A DNA stretch of 64,000 nucleotides, from positions 25,127 to 89,126 of the forward strand of contig JADHSV010000004.1 in the NCBI GenBank assembly GCA_016776725.1. The letters are read 5' to 3'. This document shows positions 39,594-49,162 of this stretch, piece after piece. The translations under genes and the position numbers were made by a program. The stretch comes from Rhodospirillales bacterium (GTDB lineage: Bacteria; Pseudomonadota; Alphaproteobacteria; Rhodospirillales; Shumkoniaceae). The notes beneath the pieces were generated by a model. That model saw only the letters and a program-made list of their open reading frames with translations, was not told the origin of the DNA and made no database searches. The first letter of the stretch is position 1. The number at the start of each line of letters is the position of its first letter.

Positions 39594-40027
39594 TCCGGCC
39601 ACGTAACGATATAATCTTCCAGATCGCCGGCGTCGCGTTCGCTGATCACGCGGCCGCGCACGGAAATCCCCGCCCAGTGAACGGCCTGCGCATCACCCGC
39701 CACCAGCGGATGCCAATCCGGCAGGTCCTTGCCTTCTTTCAGCAGGCGATAGGCGCAGGTGGACGGCATCCAGGGCAAGCGATCAACGTTATCGGGCGTC
39801 AGGGTGATGCAGTCGGGCACGAAACGCGAGCGTTCGGCGTACCGGGTACACCGGCAGGTCCCCTGGTCGAGCAGCCGGCAGGCAACGTAGGTGTAGGCGA
39901 TTTCGCCCGTCTCCTCGTCCTCCAGCTTGGCCAGGCAGCACCGTGCGCAGCCGTCGCACAGGGACTCCCACTCCTCAGTGGACATTTCTTCAAGGCTTTT
40001 TCGTTTCCAGAAGGGGGTTTCGCTCAT
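39590..40027 (-). CDS. YcgN/UPF0260 cysteine-cluster protein
   Basis: A 145-residue protein of the YkgJ/YcgN family, defined by a conserved cysteine cluster. Visible are [13 protein letters not shown] near residue 25-35, the pair [22 protein letters not shown] and TCAYRLL, which would bind zinc or an Fe-S cluster. Function is unknown. It overlaps the SCO gene by 4 bp upstream and the DUF45 protease by 4 bp downstream. Confidence 0.92.
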   Translation of the reverse strand: MSETPFWKRKSLEEMSTEEWESLCDGCARCCLAKLEDEETGEIAYTYVACRLLDQGTCRCTRYAERSRFVPDCITLTPDNVDRLPWMPSTCAYRLLKEGKDLPDWHPLVAGDAQAVHWAGISVRGRVISERDAGDLEDYIVTWPE

Positions 40028-40629
40028 AGGTGCTCGCGGATTCGTTTGGCCATGGCTTCGGCGGTTGCGCCATCGGTGAAATGGGCGCGAAAATCACCGT
40101 CCGGCCCCATCAGGTAAACGATGGAGGTGTGATCGAATTCATAGTCGTCGGGCGCCGCATCCAGGTTTTCCACCTTGGCGAAATGGACCTGGAATTTATC
40201 GGCAGTTTGGGCAATGGCGTCTTGCGTGCCGCTCAAGCCGACGAACCGGGGATGGAAGTGTTCGAGATACATTTTCATGTGTTCGGGCTGGTCGCGCTCC
40301 GGATCGATGGTAATGAACAGCGGCGTTACCTGTTTTGCGTCGTCGCCCAACGCATCAAGTGTTTCGGTCATGGTTGACAGGGTCGTGGCGCTTATATTGG
40401 GGCTATAGGTGTAACCGAAATAAATCAGTTTGAATTGATCTTCCAGATCCTCATCGGTCACGGTGTTTCCATTTTGATCGATCAGGGAAAACGGCCCCCC
40501 GATGGCCGGAAGATCAACCCGTGGATGGTCCGTCTGCACAAACTGCATGACAAGGTAACCGACGAGTGCCACAGCACCAGCCAAGGCCAATAACGCCCAC
40601 GGGAGAATTCGTTTTCCTTTTTCCGCCAT
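40024..40629 (-). CDS. SCO1/SenC-family protein lacking the copper-binding cysteines
   Basis: A 201-residue membrane-anchored thioredoxin-fold protein (one N-terminal helix, [20 protein letters not shown]). SCO proteins normally deliver copper to the CuA site of cytochrome oxidase through a CxxxC and a distal His. Here the site reads [13 protein letters not shown]: both cysteines are serine (Ser76, Ser80, AGC codons), while the distal His167 (EFDHTS) is kept. The fold residues [18 protein letters not shown] are intact. It is therefore unlikely to bind Cu(I) in the standard way and may have another role. No cytochrome oxidase gene is nearby. Confidence 0.9.
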   Translation of the reverse strand: MAEKGKRILPWALLALAGAVALVGYLVMQFVQTDHPRVDLPAIGGPFSLIDQNGNTVTDEDLEDQFKLIYFGYTYSPNISATTLSTMTETLDALGDDAKQVTPLFITIDPERDQPEHMKMYLEHFHPRFVGLSGTQDAIAQTADKFQVHFAKVENLDAAPDDYEFDHTSIVYLMGPDGDFRAHFTDGATAEAMAKRIREHL

Positions 40630-40740
40630 CCTTCCTCCACCCCCTCGGTACGATACATCGAACTTTCCTGACCGGGAAAGGAAATAGGGGATATTAGAGA
40701 AGACTTATGTTAGATAGTCGTCAACGTCCAACCAAAGACA

Positions 40741-41118
40741 ATGAAAGAAACCGAAATGAGTAAAGATTTCCCCCAAATGGCCAAGGATCTAAGCGCCGCG
40801 ATCGCCGTTATGCGCAAGGGTGTGTCCGAACCCATGGCCGCTTTCTCGTCCCTGGCCCAGGCATCGACCAAGGCCGGCGTGCTTGATCCCAAAACCAAGG
40901 AACTGATCGCCACCGCCATCGGCATCGCCGTGCGCTGCGACGGCTGCATCGCCTTTCACGTGAAGGCCGCGCGCAAGCTGGGCGCCACCCGCGAAGAAAT
41001 GCTCGAAACCATCGCCATGGCCATCTACATGGGCGGTGGACCGTCCATGGTGTACGGGGCCGAGACGCTCGAAGCCTACGACCAGTTCGAGGCGGCGGCG
41101 GCAGAAGCCGCTGAATAA
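40741..41118 (+). CDS. Carboxymuconolactone decarboxylase / AhpD-like protein
   Basis: A 125-residue all-helical protein of the CMD family. The AhpD-type redox motif is present (VRCDGCIAFHVKAARKLGA: CxxC plus His), suggesting a thiol peroxidase or alkylhydroperoxidase role rather than lactone decarboxylation. A second ATG (40756) is an alternative start. It is a single gene followed by a strong bidirectional terminator. Confidence 0.87.
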   Translation: MKETEMSKDFPQMAKDLSAAIAVMRKGVSEPMAAFSSLAQASTKAGVLDPKTKELIATAIGIAVRCDGCIAFHVKAARKLGATREEMLETIAMAIYMGGGPSMVYGAETLEAYDQFEAAAAEAAE

Positions 41119-41125
41119 TAAAAAA

Positions 41126-41159
41126 CCCCCGGGCGGTTTTCCCTGCCCGGGGGTTTTTT
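41126..41159. terminator. Bidirectional Rho-independent terminator
   Basis: Perfect 9-bp stem CCCCCGGGC/GCCCGGGGG, 10-nt loop, an A-run on the left and six T on the right. It serves the AhpD-like gene (+) and the convergent BI-1 gene (-). Confidence 0.95.
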
Positions 41160-41174
41160 GTGTCTGCGTTTTGC

Positions 41175-41936
41175 CTAGCGGCGTTCGCCGAACAGCCGCA
41201 GCAGCATGATAAACAGGTTGATAAAGTCCAGATAAAGCGTGACCGCGCCCATGATCGCCTTCTTGGAGGCAACTTCCGAACCATCGGCTTCGGAATACAT
41301 CAGTTTGATCTTCTGGGTATCGTAAGCGGTCAGGCCGACGAAAACGATGACGCCGATGACCGAAATCACGAAATGCATCATCGAGCTTTGCAAGAACCAG
41401 TTCACCACCGAAGCGATGATGATGCCGATCAGTCCCATGAACATGAACTGGCCCATGCCGGTCAGATCGCGCTTGGTGGTGTAGCCGAACAGGCTCATCC
41501 CCGCGAACGTTCCCGCCGTGATGAAGAAAACGCGGGCGATGCTGGTTCCGGTGTAGGCCAGGAAAATGTGCGCCAGCGACAGGCCCATAACCGCTGAGAA
41601 GGCCCAGAACACGGTCTGCGCCGTGGACGCTTTCATGCGGTTGATGCCCGCCGAAAGACCGAACACGAAGGCCAGCGGCGACAGCATGACAATCCACGCC
41701 AGAATGGTTGGGCTGATCCGACCGTCCGGTCCCACCGCGTACAAAAGATTGAGGATGGCGGGCGTGCTCGACGCCAGATAGGCGACGATGCCGGTCAACG
41801 CCAGGCCCGAGGCCATGTAGTTGTAGACCTTGAGCATGTATTCGCGCAGGCCGACGTCAATCTGCGCCGCATCCGCCTGGGCGGGGGTCATGGTCTGGGT
41901 ACGAAGCTCGAACCGTTTATCGGGGCCGAAGGCCAT
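41175..41936 (-). CDS. Bax inhibitor-1 / YccA family membrane protein
   Basis: A 253-residue protein with about seven transmembrane helices and a charged N-terminus. Family signatures include VYNYMASGLALTGIVAY, SLFGYTTKRDLTGMGQFMFMGLIG, and FVGLTAYDTQKIKLMY with ALTLYLDFINLF-type ending (GAVTLYLDFINLFIMLLRLFG). Bacterial BI-1 proteins are proton-dependent calcium leak channels or FtsH modulators. Single gene, convergent with the AhpD-like gene. Confidence 0.93.
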   Translation of the reverse strand: MAFGPDKRFELRTQTMTPAQADAAQIDVGLREYMLKVYNYMASGLALTGIVAYLASSTPAILNLLYAVGPDGRISPTILAWIVMLSPLAFVFGLSAGINRMKASTAQTVFWAFSAVMGLSLAHIFLAYTGTSIARVFFITAGTFAGMSLFGYTTKRDLTGMGQFMFMGLIGIIIASVVNWFLQSSMMHFVISVIGVIVFVGLTAYDTQKIKLMYSEADGSEVASKKAIMGAVTLYLDFINLFIMLLRLFGERR

Positions 41937-42017
41937 GGGTGTCTCCAGTCTGTCTCTAATAATCAGGTGTCTTTCGCCTAATATGGCATGACGGGTAGGC
42001 GAATCAAGCCATCTCTG

Positions 42018-44558
42018 TCACTCGTTTCGCAGATGGGGCGCGGCTTTTTGCCCCAAAGCGCGCCAGGTGCCGGTGAAGCCGACGGCCAGCGTCGCCGCCA
42101 GACAGGCCACCACCGTAAGCCCGACGGCAACGGGAAAGAAGACGAACTCGCTTTGCATCAGGAAGACCATGACGGCCCAGGCCGTGATGGCGCCGACGGC
42201 CGCCGCGATAAGCCCGGTGCACAGGCCCAACAGGCCGTATTCCAGCAAAAAGGCCGCCAGGATGCGCGTCCGCGTCGCGCCCAGCACCTTGAAAACGATG
42301 GCGTCGTATATCCTTCGCCGCCGCGCCGCCGCCACCGCGCCCGCCAGCACAAGCCCGCCGGCCAGCACCGTCACCGACGCCGTGGCCCTGACCGCCACGC
42401 CGATGCCCGCCAAAATGTTGGACACCGCCTCCAGCGCTTCGCGAACGCGAATGGACGAGACGTTGGAAAATTTGTCGGTCACCGCTTTTTCAATCATGGC
42501 CTCGGTTTCGGGCGATCCGTGAACCGCGGCAATGTGGGTGTGCGGAGCACCCTCCAGCGATCCCGGCGCGAAAATGACCGCGAAATCAAAACGCAGCGAT
42601 CGCCAGTCGATTTCGCGCAGGCTGACGATTTCGGCCTCGATCTCACGGCCCAGGATATTGAAGGCCAGTTTGTCGCCCAGCCCCACCCCGAAGCCGCGCG
42701 CCAATCCCGCGTCCAGCGAAATGATCGGTGGGCCGGAATAGTCGGCGGCCCACCATTTGCCCGCGATAATCTTGGATTCCTTGGTCGGCGTGGCGGCGTA
42801 GGTCAGCGCCCGGTCGCCGCGCACCGCCCATCGCGATTCCGGTGCGATTTCGGCATCCTCCACGACCGTTCCGGCAATGCGGATGATGCGCCCGCGCAGG
42901 CTGGGAACCCGGCGGTAGTTGCTGGCGCCCTGGGTTCCCGTCACCATTTCATCGAAGACCGCCGTTTGATGGGGTTGAACGTCGATGAAGAACAGTGCGG
43001 GCGCTTCCTTGGGCAGGCGTTCATCAACCTGACGTGTAAGATTTCCTTCAATCAGCACCACCGCAACCAGAACAGCCAGACCCAGCCCTAAGGAAACAAC
43101 GGTGGATGGGGTCGAGGTTCCGGGCCGGTGAAGATTGGCAAGGGCCAGCCGCCACTCGGCGCCGCGTGGGCGCGGGGCGCGCGCCGCCAGCCGCATGACC
43201 GCGCTTGCCGCCAGCCGCAGCACGGCGAAAGTTGCCGTCGCCCCGCCGACAAACCAAAGGGCCGCGCGCACGTCGGCAGCGGTACCCACGGTCAGGGCCG
43301 CCAGCAGGGCCGCGCCGATGAAAACCACGATGATGTAAGACGCGCGCGGCCGCCCTTCCAACGGTGCGATGAACGCGCGGAAAAGGTTGGCCGCCGGAAC
43401 GTCCAGCGCGCGCGCCAACGGCCACAAGGCAAAGGTCGCCGCCGTCAGAACGCCGAAGGCCGCAGCCACCAGCAGGGGCCCGGCGAAAATTCCGCCGCGC
43501 GGCTGCACCGGCAAAAGCCCGCTCAACGCCTCCATGGCCAAAGCCGGCGCGGCTGCGCCGAAAACGAGCCCGGCTATGATACCCAATACCGCCAGTCCCA
43601 TGATCTGCAGCATGTAGACGGCAAAAACCAGGTGGCCCGGCGCGCCCAGGCATTTGAAAGTGGCGATGGTGGCGGTTTTGCCGTCCAGATAGCTTTTCGT
43701 CGCATTGCCGACGCCGATACCGCCCACCAGAAGGGTGCTCAGCCCGACAAAGGTCAGAAACAGCGTCAGCCGCTCGATAAACCGGCGAATGCCGGGGGCG
43801 GCATCATCCACACCGCGAATGCGCCATCCGGCCTGCGGGAACGCCGTTTTGACGTTTTCGATCCAGGCCGCCACATCGGTTCCCGGTGCCAACGCCAGGC
43901 GGTAGTAATAGCGGATCTGGCTGCCTGGCTGGATCAGGCGGGTGTCTTCAAGCGCCGCCGCGGCGATCATGGCGCGCGGACCGAAAGCGATAACGCTGGC
44001 AACCCGGTCGGGTTCCCGGGTGATCACGGCGCGAACCTCGAACTCGGCCTCGCCGATGCGAACATGCGCGCCCCTTGCGATCCCCAGTTTGGTCAGAAGA
44101 TTGGCATCCACGGCCACGCCCCAGACGCCATCGCGCCGGGCCAGCAATTCCGATTGTGCGATCTGCGGATCGGCCATCAGTGCACCGACCAGGGGATAGG
44201 CGGCGTCAACCGCCTTCAATTCCACCAGCGCCCGGCCATCGGCGCTACCCACGGGCCGGGCCATGGCGCGCATGCGTACCGTGCTTGATTGCCGCACCGA
44301 ATGATCGCGCAACCAGACCAACTGTTCGGCATCGGCGGCGCGATGCTGCAGGCGCAATTCCACATCGCCGCCCAGCAGGGTTCGGGCATCGGCGCGCAGG
44401 CCCGCGACCACTGATTCGCTGATCGAACCGACCCCGGCAATGGCGGCGACGCCCAGGGCCAGACACGCGATAAAGATGCGAAACCCCCGGAATCCGCTTT
44501 TGAGGCCACCCCTGAGTTCGCGCCTTGCCAGACGAACCGCGAGGCCAAAACCGTTCAC
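42018..44558 (-). CDS. ABC transporter permease, YbbP-like (MacB/FtsX fold)
   Basis: An 846-residue inner-membrane permease with around ten transmembrane helices in two FtsX-type blocks (about residues 260-420 and 720-840) and large periplasmic domains (about 50-250 and 480-700). The N-terminal [28 protein letters not shown] and the [14 protein letters not shown] loop fit the YbbP/ADOP type. The family acts with a LolD-like ATPase, possibly exporting lipids or toxins; the function of YbbAP is not established. It overlaps its ATPase by 4 bp and is divergent from tesA, as in E. coli. Confidence 0.9.
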   Translation of the reverse strand: MNGFGLAVRLARRELRGGLKSGFRGFRIFIACLALGVAAIAGVGSISESVVAGLRADARTLLGGDVELRLQHRAADAEQLVWLRDHSVRQSSTVRMRAMARPVGSADGRALVELKAVDAAYPLVGALMADPQIAQSELLARRDGVWGVAVDANLLTKLGIARGAHVRIGEAEFEVRAVITREPDRVASVIAFGPRAMIAAAALEDTRLIQPGSQIRYYYRLALAPGTDVAAWIENVKTAFPQAGWRIRGVDDAAPGIRRFIERLTLFLTFVGLSTLLVGGIGVGNATKSYLDGKTATIATFKCLGAPGHLVFAVYMLQIMGLAVLGIIAGLVFGAAAPALAMEALSGLLPVQPRGGIFAGPLLVAAAFGVLTAATFALWPLARALDVPAANLFRAFIAPLEGRPRASYIIVVFIGAALLAALTVGTAADVRAALWFVGGATATFAVLRLAASAVMRLAARAPRPRGAEWRLALANLHRPGTSTPSTVVSLGLGLAVLVAVVLIEGNLTRQVDERLPKEAPALFFIDVQPHQTAVFDEMVTGTQGASNYRRVPSLRGRIIRIAGTVVEDAEIAPESRWAVRGDRALTYAATPTKESKIIAGKWWAADYSGPPIISLDAGLARGFGVGLGDKLAFNILGREIEAEIVSLREIDWRSLRFDFAVIFAPGSLEGAPHTHIAAVHGSPETEAMIEKAVTDKFSNVSSIRVREALEAVSNILAGIGVAVRATASVTVLAGGLVLAGAVAAARRRRIYDAIVFKVLGATRTRILAAFLLEYGLLGLCTGLIAAAVGAITAWAVMVFLMQSEFVFFPVAVGLTVVACLAATLAVGFTGTWRALGQKAAPHLRNE

Positions 44559-45262
44559 GCGGCCACCCGTTCATCTTCGGCGATGCGGCCGTCGGCCAGC
44601 CGAATGACCCGCGTGCAGCGCTCGGTCAACGCGGCCTCGTGGGTGATCAGCACCAAGGTCGTGTTTTTTCGCCGGTGCAAATCGAACAGGGCATCCATGA
44701 CCGTCTCGCCGGTGGCGGCGTCCAGATTACCGGTCGGTTCGTCGGCCAGCAAAAGGGTCGGCTCGGCGACGAAGGCGCGGGCCAGGGCCACCCGTTGCTG
44801 CTCGCCGCCTGAAAGCTGGCCCGGATAATGGGTCAAACGATGCCCCAGTCCGACCGCTTCCAGGTTGGCTTCGGCTTGTTCGAAGGCATCAATGCGGCCG
44901 GCAAATTCCAATGGAATGGCGACGTTTTCCAAGGCCGTCATGGTCGGCACCAGATGGAAGTTCTGAAACACGATGCCCACATGCTCGCGGCGAAACAGCG
45001 CCAGTTCATCCTCGTTCAGGCTATCCAGGCCGACGCCCGCGACCCGAATCGTCCCGCCGGTGGCCCGTTCCAGTCCGGCGATCACCATCAGCATACTGGT
45101 CTTGCCCGACCCCGACGGACCGATGACACCCAGGGTTTCGCCGGGCTCCAGGGAAAGATCGATACCCTTGAGGATGTTGACCTCGCCCGCCTCGCTGGGC
45201 AGTGTAAGACGGACGTCGTCCAGTTGAAGGGCGTCGCCTTTGGTTTGGGTTTGGTCGGTCAC
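44555..45262 (-). CDS. ABC transporter ATP-binding protein, YbbA-like
   Basis: A 235-residue LolD/MacB-type ATPase. Walker A is [11 protein letters not shown]-loop is [18 protein letters not shown], the signature is [16 protein letters not shown], Walker B is [12 protein letters not shown], and the H-loop is [13 protein letters not shown] 45262 is chosen from its GGAG 8 nt upstream and the match to family starts. The two divergent starts (this GTG and the tesA ATG) are only 16 bp apart. It pairs with the overlapping permease. Confidence 0.93.
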   Translation of the reverse strand: MTDQTQTKGDALQLDDVRLTLPSEAGEVNILKGIDLSLEPGETLGVIGPSGSGKTSMLMVIAGLERATGGTIRVAGVGLDSLNEDELALFRREHVGIVFQNFHLVPTMTALENVAIPLEFAGRIDAFEQAEANLEAVGLGHRLTHYPGQLSGGEQQRVALARAFVAEPTLLLADEPTGNLDAATGETVMDALFDLHRRKNTTLVLITHEAALTERCTRVIRLADGRIAEDERVAA

Positions 45263-45278
45263 GCGGGGACTCCGGACA

Positions 45279-45932
45279 ATGATCATGCACCGTTTCGGAT
45301 ATGGCTTGGTGGCACTGTTTGTCAACGCGGTTGTGATCTTGACGTGCTTTTCCGCCGCCGCCGCCGAGGTTACGCGCATCGTCGTTCTGGGCGACAGCCT
45401 GACCGCCGGGTACGGTTTGGCGCGCCCCACATCCTTCACCGTGCGTTTACAATCGGCATTGCGGGGCGCGGATAACCCGGCAATTATCGAAAACGCCGGC
45501 GTTTCGGGCGATACCAGCGCCGGCGGACTGGCGCGGCTGGATTGGGCGCTGGCGCCGAAAGACGGAAAACCCGCCGATGCGTTGATTATCGAGCTGGGCG
45601 CCAACGACGGCTTACGCGGGATCGACCCCGCTTCGACCGAGCAAAACCTGGACGCAATCGTGGAAAAAGCCAGGGCACGCGGCGTGCGCGTGCTGCTGGC
45701 GGGGATGAGGGCGCCGCCCAATCTGGGGCGCGAATACGGGACTGAATTCAACGAAATTTTTCCCCGGCTGGCAAAAAAACACGGGATCGTGCTGTACCCG
45801 TTTTTTCTGGACGGCGTGGCCGCTATTTCCCATTTAAATCAAAGGGATGGTATCCATCCGAACGCAACCGGGGTCGATGTAATTGTCGAGCGCATACTGC
45901 CGTACGTGAAAAACCTGATCGCCGATCCCTAA
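45279..45932 (+). CDS. tesA: Arylesterase / lysophospholipase L1-like SGNH hydrolase
   Basis: A 217-residue periplasmic GDSL hydrolase. Signal peptide MHRFGYGLVALFVNAVVILT (with AAAAEV near the cleavage). SGNH blocks: LGDSLTAGYG (nucleophile Ser), the Gly in ENAGVSGDTSAGG, IIELGANDGLRG (Asn) and DGIHPN (catalytic Asp/His). The family hydrolyses thioesters, esters and lysophospholipids. ATG 45285 is an alternative start. It is divergent from the ybbA-ybbP-type genes, a layout shared with E. coli. Confidence 0.92.
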   Translation: MIMHRFGYGLVALFVNAVVILTCFSAAAAEVTRIVVLGDSLTAGYGLARPTSFTVRLQSALRGADNPAIIENAGVSGDTSAGGLARLDWALAPKDGKPADALIIELGANDGLRGIDPASTEQNLDAIVEKARARGVRVLLAGMRAPPNLGREYGTEFNEIFPRLAKKHGIVLYPFFLDGVAAISHLNQRDGIHPNATGVDVIVERILPYVKNLIADP

Positions 45933-45968
45933 AAGCGTTATGATGGCCGGAAAAATGAAGGTAACTGG

Positions 45969-47099
45969 ATGATGAAACCGTTCAAGGTTGCCCACGCAAC
46001 GGCGGATAACTGGGCACAGGCGACCCAGGCCTGCACCGATATTGTTGCCGATCTCGCCGACGACGCCACCCTGGGTTTCGTCTATGTCACCGACGTGTTT
46101 GCCGAAGACCTCGCCGCCATTCTTACCTACCTGCGCCAGAAAACGGGGGTCGGGCATTGGGTCGGCACCGTCGGCATCGGGATCTGCGCGGGCGGCCGGG
46201 AATATTTCGACCAGCCCGCCGTCGCTATCATGCTGGCCAGCCTGGACGAAGACGACTTCCGCCTGTTTCCGTCCATCAAGCAAGGGGCGTCCCAGCTTTC
46301 GCAGGACACGAGGCAGTGGATCGCCTCAACCTCGCCCATGATTGGACTGGTTCATGCCGATCCCGCCCATGAGGAGTTGTCCGAACTGATCGATGATCTG
46401 GCAACGGACACATCGACCTTTCTGGTCGGCGGGCTGACGTCTTCGCGCGATGCCCATCATCAAATCGCCAACCGCATAACCGGGGGTGGCGTTTCCGGTG
46501 TCTTTTTTTCGCCCCGGATCGAGGTCGCCACAGGATTAAGCCAGGGTTGCCTTCCCATCGCGCAAAGCCATGAAATATCGGACTGCGTGGATAACGTGGT
46601 TATCGGGCTTGACGGGCGGCGCGCCCTGGACGTGCTGAAGGAAGACATCGGCGCCGACATGGGGGCGGACTGGACCGGCGACATGTCGCAGATCGGCGGG
46701 GTGATTCATGCGGCGTTGCCGATCCATGGATCGGATACGGGCGATTATCTGGTGCGCAACCTGATCGGCATCGACCCCGAGCGCGGATGGCTGGCCATCG
46801 CCGAACAGATCGAACCGGGCGAGCGCATTATCTTCGTGCGGCGCGATGCGGAAAGTGCGGCGCAGGACCTGACGCGTATGCTGGGCCGCCTGAAGGCGCG
46901 ATTAGGCCGTCCGCCCAGGGGTGGCGTCTATGTTTCGTGTGTGGCGCGCGGACCGAACATGTTCGGCGACGCGGGCGGCGAGATGGCAATGATACAAAAC
47001 GCGCTGGGCGATTTTCCACTGATCGGCTTCTATGCGGGCGGTGAAATTTCGTTCAACCGCCTTTACACCTATACCGGTGTGCTGACCCTTTTTCTGTAG
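45969..47099 (+). CDS. FIST domain signal-transduction protein
   Basis: A 376-residue protein made of a FIST_N domain (ADDATLGFVYVTDVFAEDLAAIL, GTVGIGICAGGREY) and a FIST_C domain from about residue 210. It contains GGLTSSRDAHHQIA and ends with IGFYAGGEISFN-type segments typical of the family. FIST domains are thought to bind small ligands such as amino acids and are often linked to chemotaxis or two-component systems. No kinase or cyclase is fused here and no such gene is adjacent. It starts 36 bp after tesA and may share its transcript. Confidence 0.88.
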   Translation: MMKPFKVAHATADNWAQATQACTDIVADLADDATLGFVYVTDVFAEDLAAILTYLRQKTGVGHWVGTVGIGICAGGREYFDQPAVAIMLASLDEDDFRLFPSIKQGASQLSQDTRQWIASTSPMIGLVHADPAHEELSELIDDLATDTSTFLVGGLTSSRDAHHQIANRITGGGVSGVFFSPRIEVATGLSQGCLPIAQSHEISDCVDNVVIGLDGRRALDVLKEDIGADMGADWTGDMSQIGGVIHAALPIHGSDTGDYLVRNLIGIDPERGWLAIAEQIEPGERIIFVRRDAESAAQDLTRMLGRLKARLGRPPRGGVYVSCVARGPNMFGDAGGEMAMIQNALGDFPLIGFYAGGEISFNRLYTYTGVLTLFL

Positions 47100-47116
47100 G
47101 GCCGGAGGCGAGACGA

Positions 47117-47656
47117 ATGCGAATATTCGTTGGCATTCCTCTTCCCGAAGACATTCGCGAACGGCTGCGGGGTCTGTGCTCGGGCTTGCCTCGGGCGCGC
47201 TGGATCAGCCCGGAAAACCTGCACGTTACCTTGCGTTTTATCGGTGAGACCGATGACGCCATGGCCGAGGACGTGGATACAGCCCTTGGCTCAATCCGCG
47301 TGCCGCCCTTCGAAATTTCTTTCTCCAATGTCGGCTTTTTCGAGCGGGGCCGGAAAGTTCACACGATCTGGGCCGGAATCCAGGCGAGTGATGCCATCGG
47401 CCAGTTGCGTGACAAGGTGGAAAACGCGGTCGTGCGAGTGGGGTTCGAGCCCGAAAAGCGCAAGTTCAAGGCACACGTCACACTGGCCCGCCTGCGCGGC
47501 GTTCCGGCGCGGCGCATTAGCGAATATCTGCACGTGCGCGACGGTTTTTTCGCGGGGCCCTTCCTGGCCGAGCGCTTCACGCTGTTTCGCAGCCACCTGG
47601 GTCATGGCGGGGCGCACTACGAAGTGCTGGCCGATTATCCGCTGGACGCTCTTTGA
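47117..47656 (+). CDS. thpR: RNA 2',3'-cyclic phosphodiesterase (ThpR/LigT)
   Basis: A 179-residue 2H phosphoesterase acting on 2',3'-cyclic RNA termini. The two catalytic HxT motifs are HVTLRFIG (about residue 36) and HVTLARLRG (about residue 119). IFVGIPLPEDIRERL at the start and FTLFRSHLGHGGAHYEVLADYPL at the end are family-typical. Its 3' end overlaps the convergent HAD gene by 22 bp. Confidence 0.95.
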   Translation: MRIFVGIPLPEDIRERLRGLCSGLPRARWISPENLHVTLRFIGETDDAMAEDVDTALGSIRVPPFEISFSNVGFFERGRKVHTIWAGIQASDAIGQLRDKVENAVVRVGFEPEKRKFKAHVTLARLRGVPARRISEYLHVRDGFFAGPFLAERFTLFRSHLGHGGAHYEVLADYPLDAL

Positions 47657-48306
47657 CCCAACAGTTCAGGTAGCCGGGCCATATTTTCGAACACCAGGCT
47701 GGCTCCCGCCTGATGCAGCATTTGCATGTAACCGGGGCCGCAATGACCGCCGCCGGCGAACCCGAACACCTGCATCCCGGCGTCCAGCGCGCCGCGAATG
47801 CCCGCTTCGGCGTCCTCAACAACGACACAACGCGCAGGCTCGACCCCCATTTGCCGGGCCGCATACAGAAAAATATCCGGCGCGGGCTTGCCATTGGCAA
47901 CCAGAGCCGTGCTGAATAGGTGCGGTTCGAAGAATTCCATCAGGCCGGTCGTTTGCAGCGAATTTTCGATCTTTTGCGGTGCGCCGCTTGATGCCACGCA
48001 GAGCGGAACGTCAATTTGCCGCAAGGCTTCGGCAACCCCCGGAACGGCCTTCAGCTCGCGGGCGAAAATCTTTAGATCGTGGGCACGCACGGTTTCCTCG
48101 AAATCCTCGGGCAATTTCTTGCCCCAGTCGGCCTCAACGGCTGATATGAGGGAGGCCAGACTGATGCCGGTATAGCGCGCGCGGCATTCCTCGGGCGTAA
48201 TCGGATAGCCTTCGCGCGTAAGCCGGGTCGCCATCAGGCGGCTGGCCAGAATTTCACTGTCCACCAGCACGCCGTCGCAATCGAAAATAATCAGATCAGC
48301 AGCCAT
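47635..48306 (-). CDS. HAD-superfamily phosphatase (beta-phosphoglucomutase/phosphoglycolate phosphatase-like)
   Basis: A 223-residue HAD hydrolase with helical cap C1. Motif I is FDCDGVLVDSE, motif II is in CVASSGAPQKI, motif III lysine in NGKPAPDIFLYA and motif IV VVVEDAEAGIRGA. The DCDGVLVDSE form suits beta-phosphoglucomutase or 2-deoxyglucose-6-P phosphatase-type substrates. It overlaps the upstream fructosamine-kinase-like gene by 11 bp, so it may dephosphorylate a sugar phosphate released in that pathway; this is inference. Confidence 0.88.
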   Translation of the reverse strand: MAADLIIFDCDGVLVDSEILASRLMATRLTREGYPITPEECRARYTGISLASLISAVEADWGKKLPEDFEETVRAHDLKIFARELKAVPGVAEALRQIDVPLCVASSGAPQKIENSLQTTGLMEFFEPHLFSTALVANGKPAPDIFLYAARQMGVEPARCVVVEDAEAGIRGALDAGMQVFGFAGGGHCGPGYMQMLHQAGASLVFENMARLPELLGQRASSG

Positions 48307-49162
48307 AGAAATCCAGGGTGTCCGACGTTGCCTGCACGTATGAACCGCCGAACAGGCGCACGTGGATCAACAAATGATAAAGGTTATAGAGGTGAACGCG
48401 CTCATCGAAAAACCCTGGCTGAATGGGGCGGATTTCGTGGTAACGCACGAAGAACGGCTTGCCGAAGGTTCCGAACAGGGTGGAATAGGCCAGTTCCTGT
48501 TCGTCGTGGGCGAAATAGCAGGACGGATCGACGAAGGCGGCAACCTTTCCGTTATTGCACAACACGTTTCCGGTCCACATGTCGCCGTGAATGAGGGCGG
48601 GTTGTTCGGGCTCGAACAGCCACTGGTCCAGCCGGCCCATGAGGCGTTCCATACGCGGCACGAACTCGCGCGCCAGTTTTCCCGAATCGACAGCCGCCTG
48701 CATGGTGTGGCGCAGCCGGTATTCGCGGAAAAATTCGATCCAGCTGTCGGTCCAGGGAGCGGGCTTCAGCAGGCCGCCCGATAACGAGCCTTGATCGAAA
48801 CCGTAGGCGTCGGACGAAATACCGTGCAGATCGGCCAGCAATTCGGCGGCGTGGGTTTGTGCTTTGCCGGTGATGCCGCCGTCGGTCGGAATAAAGCTGA
48901 GTATCAGAACACTGGCGTCGGCGTGCAGCACGTCGGGAACCGGCAAATTGGTGTATTCCGCCAGATAGCGCAGGCGGTGGGCTTCGGCCATCAGGCCGGT
49001 GCTTTCGTCACCCAGCTTGATGACGACCCGTTCGCCGTCGGCCAGATCGACGCGCATGACGTCGGACACGCAGCCGCCATGCAGGGCCTGAAATTCCACC
49101 GGCGGCGCGCCCGTGGCCATCTGGATCGTTTCGCGGATATCCTGTCGCATATTGATTAGCAT
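48296..49162 (-). CDS. Fructosamine kinase family protein, copy 1
   Basis: A 288-residue FN3K/ketosamine-3-kinase-type protein (APH fold). The catalytic loop is LIHGDMWTGNVLCNN and the metal-site aspartate is in AAFVDPSCYFAHDEQELAY. The N-lobe has GERVVIKLG. The family phosphorylates Amadori products (fructosamines, ribulosamines, erythrulosamines) on proteins, so that they detach spontaneously. It is a tandem paralogue of 49156-50010, overlapping by 7 bp, and overlaps the HAD gene by 11 bp. Aminoglycoside phosphotransferase is an alternative but the conserved FGTFGKPFF block favours FN3K. Confidence 0.87.
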   Translation of the reverse strand: MLINMRQDIRETIQMATGAPPVEFQALHGGCVSDVMRVDLADGERVVIKLGDESTGLMAEAHRLRYLAEYTNLPVPDVLHADASVLILSFIPTDGGITGKAQTHAAELLADLHGISSDAYGFDQGSLSGGLLKPAPWTDSWIEFFREYRLRHTMQAAVDSGKLAREFVPRMERLMGRLDQWLFEPEQPALIHGDMWTGNVLCNNGKVAAFVDPSCYFAHDEQELAYSTLFGTFGKPFFVRYHEIRPIQPGFFDERVHLYNLYHLLIHVRLFGGSYVQATSDTLDFYGC

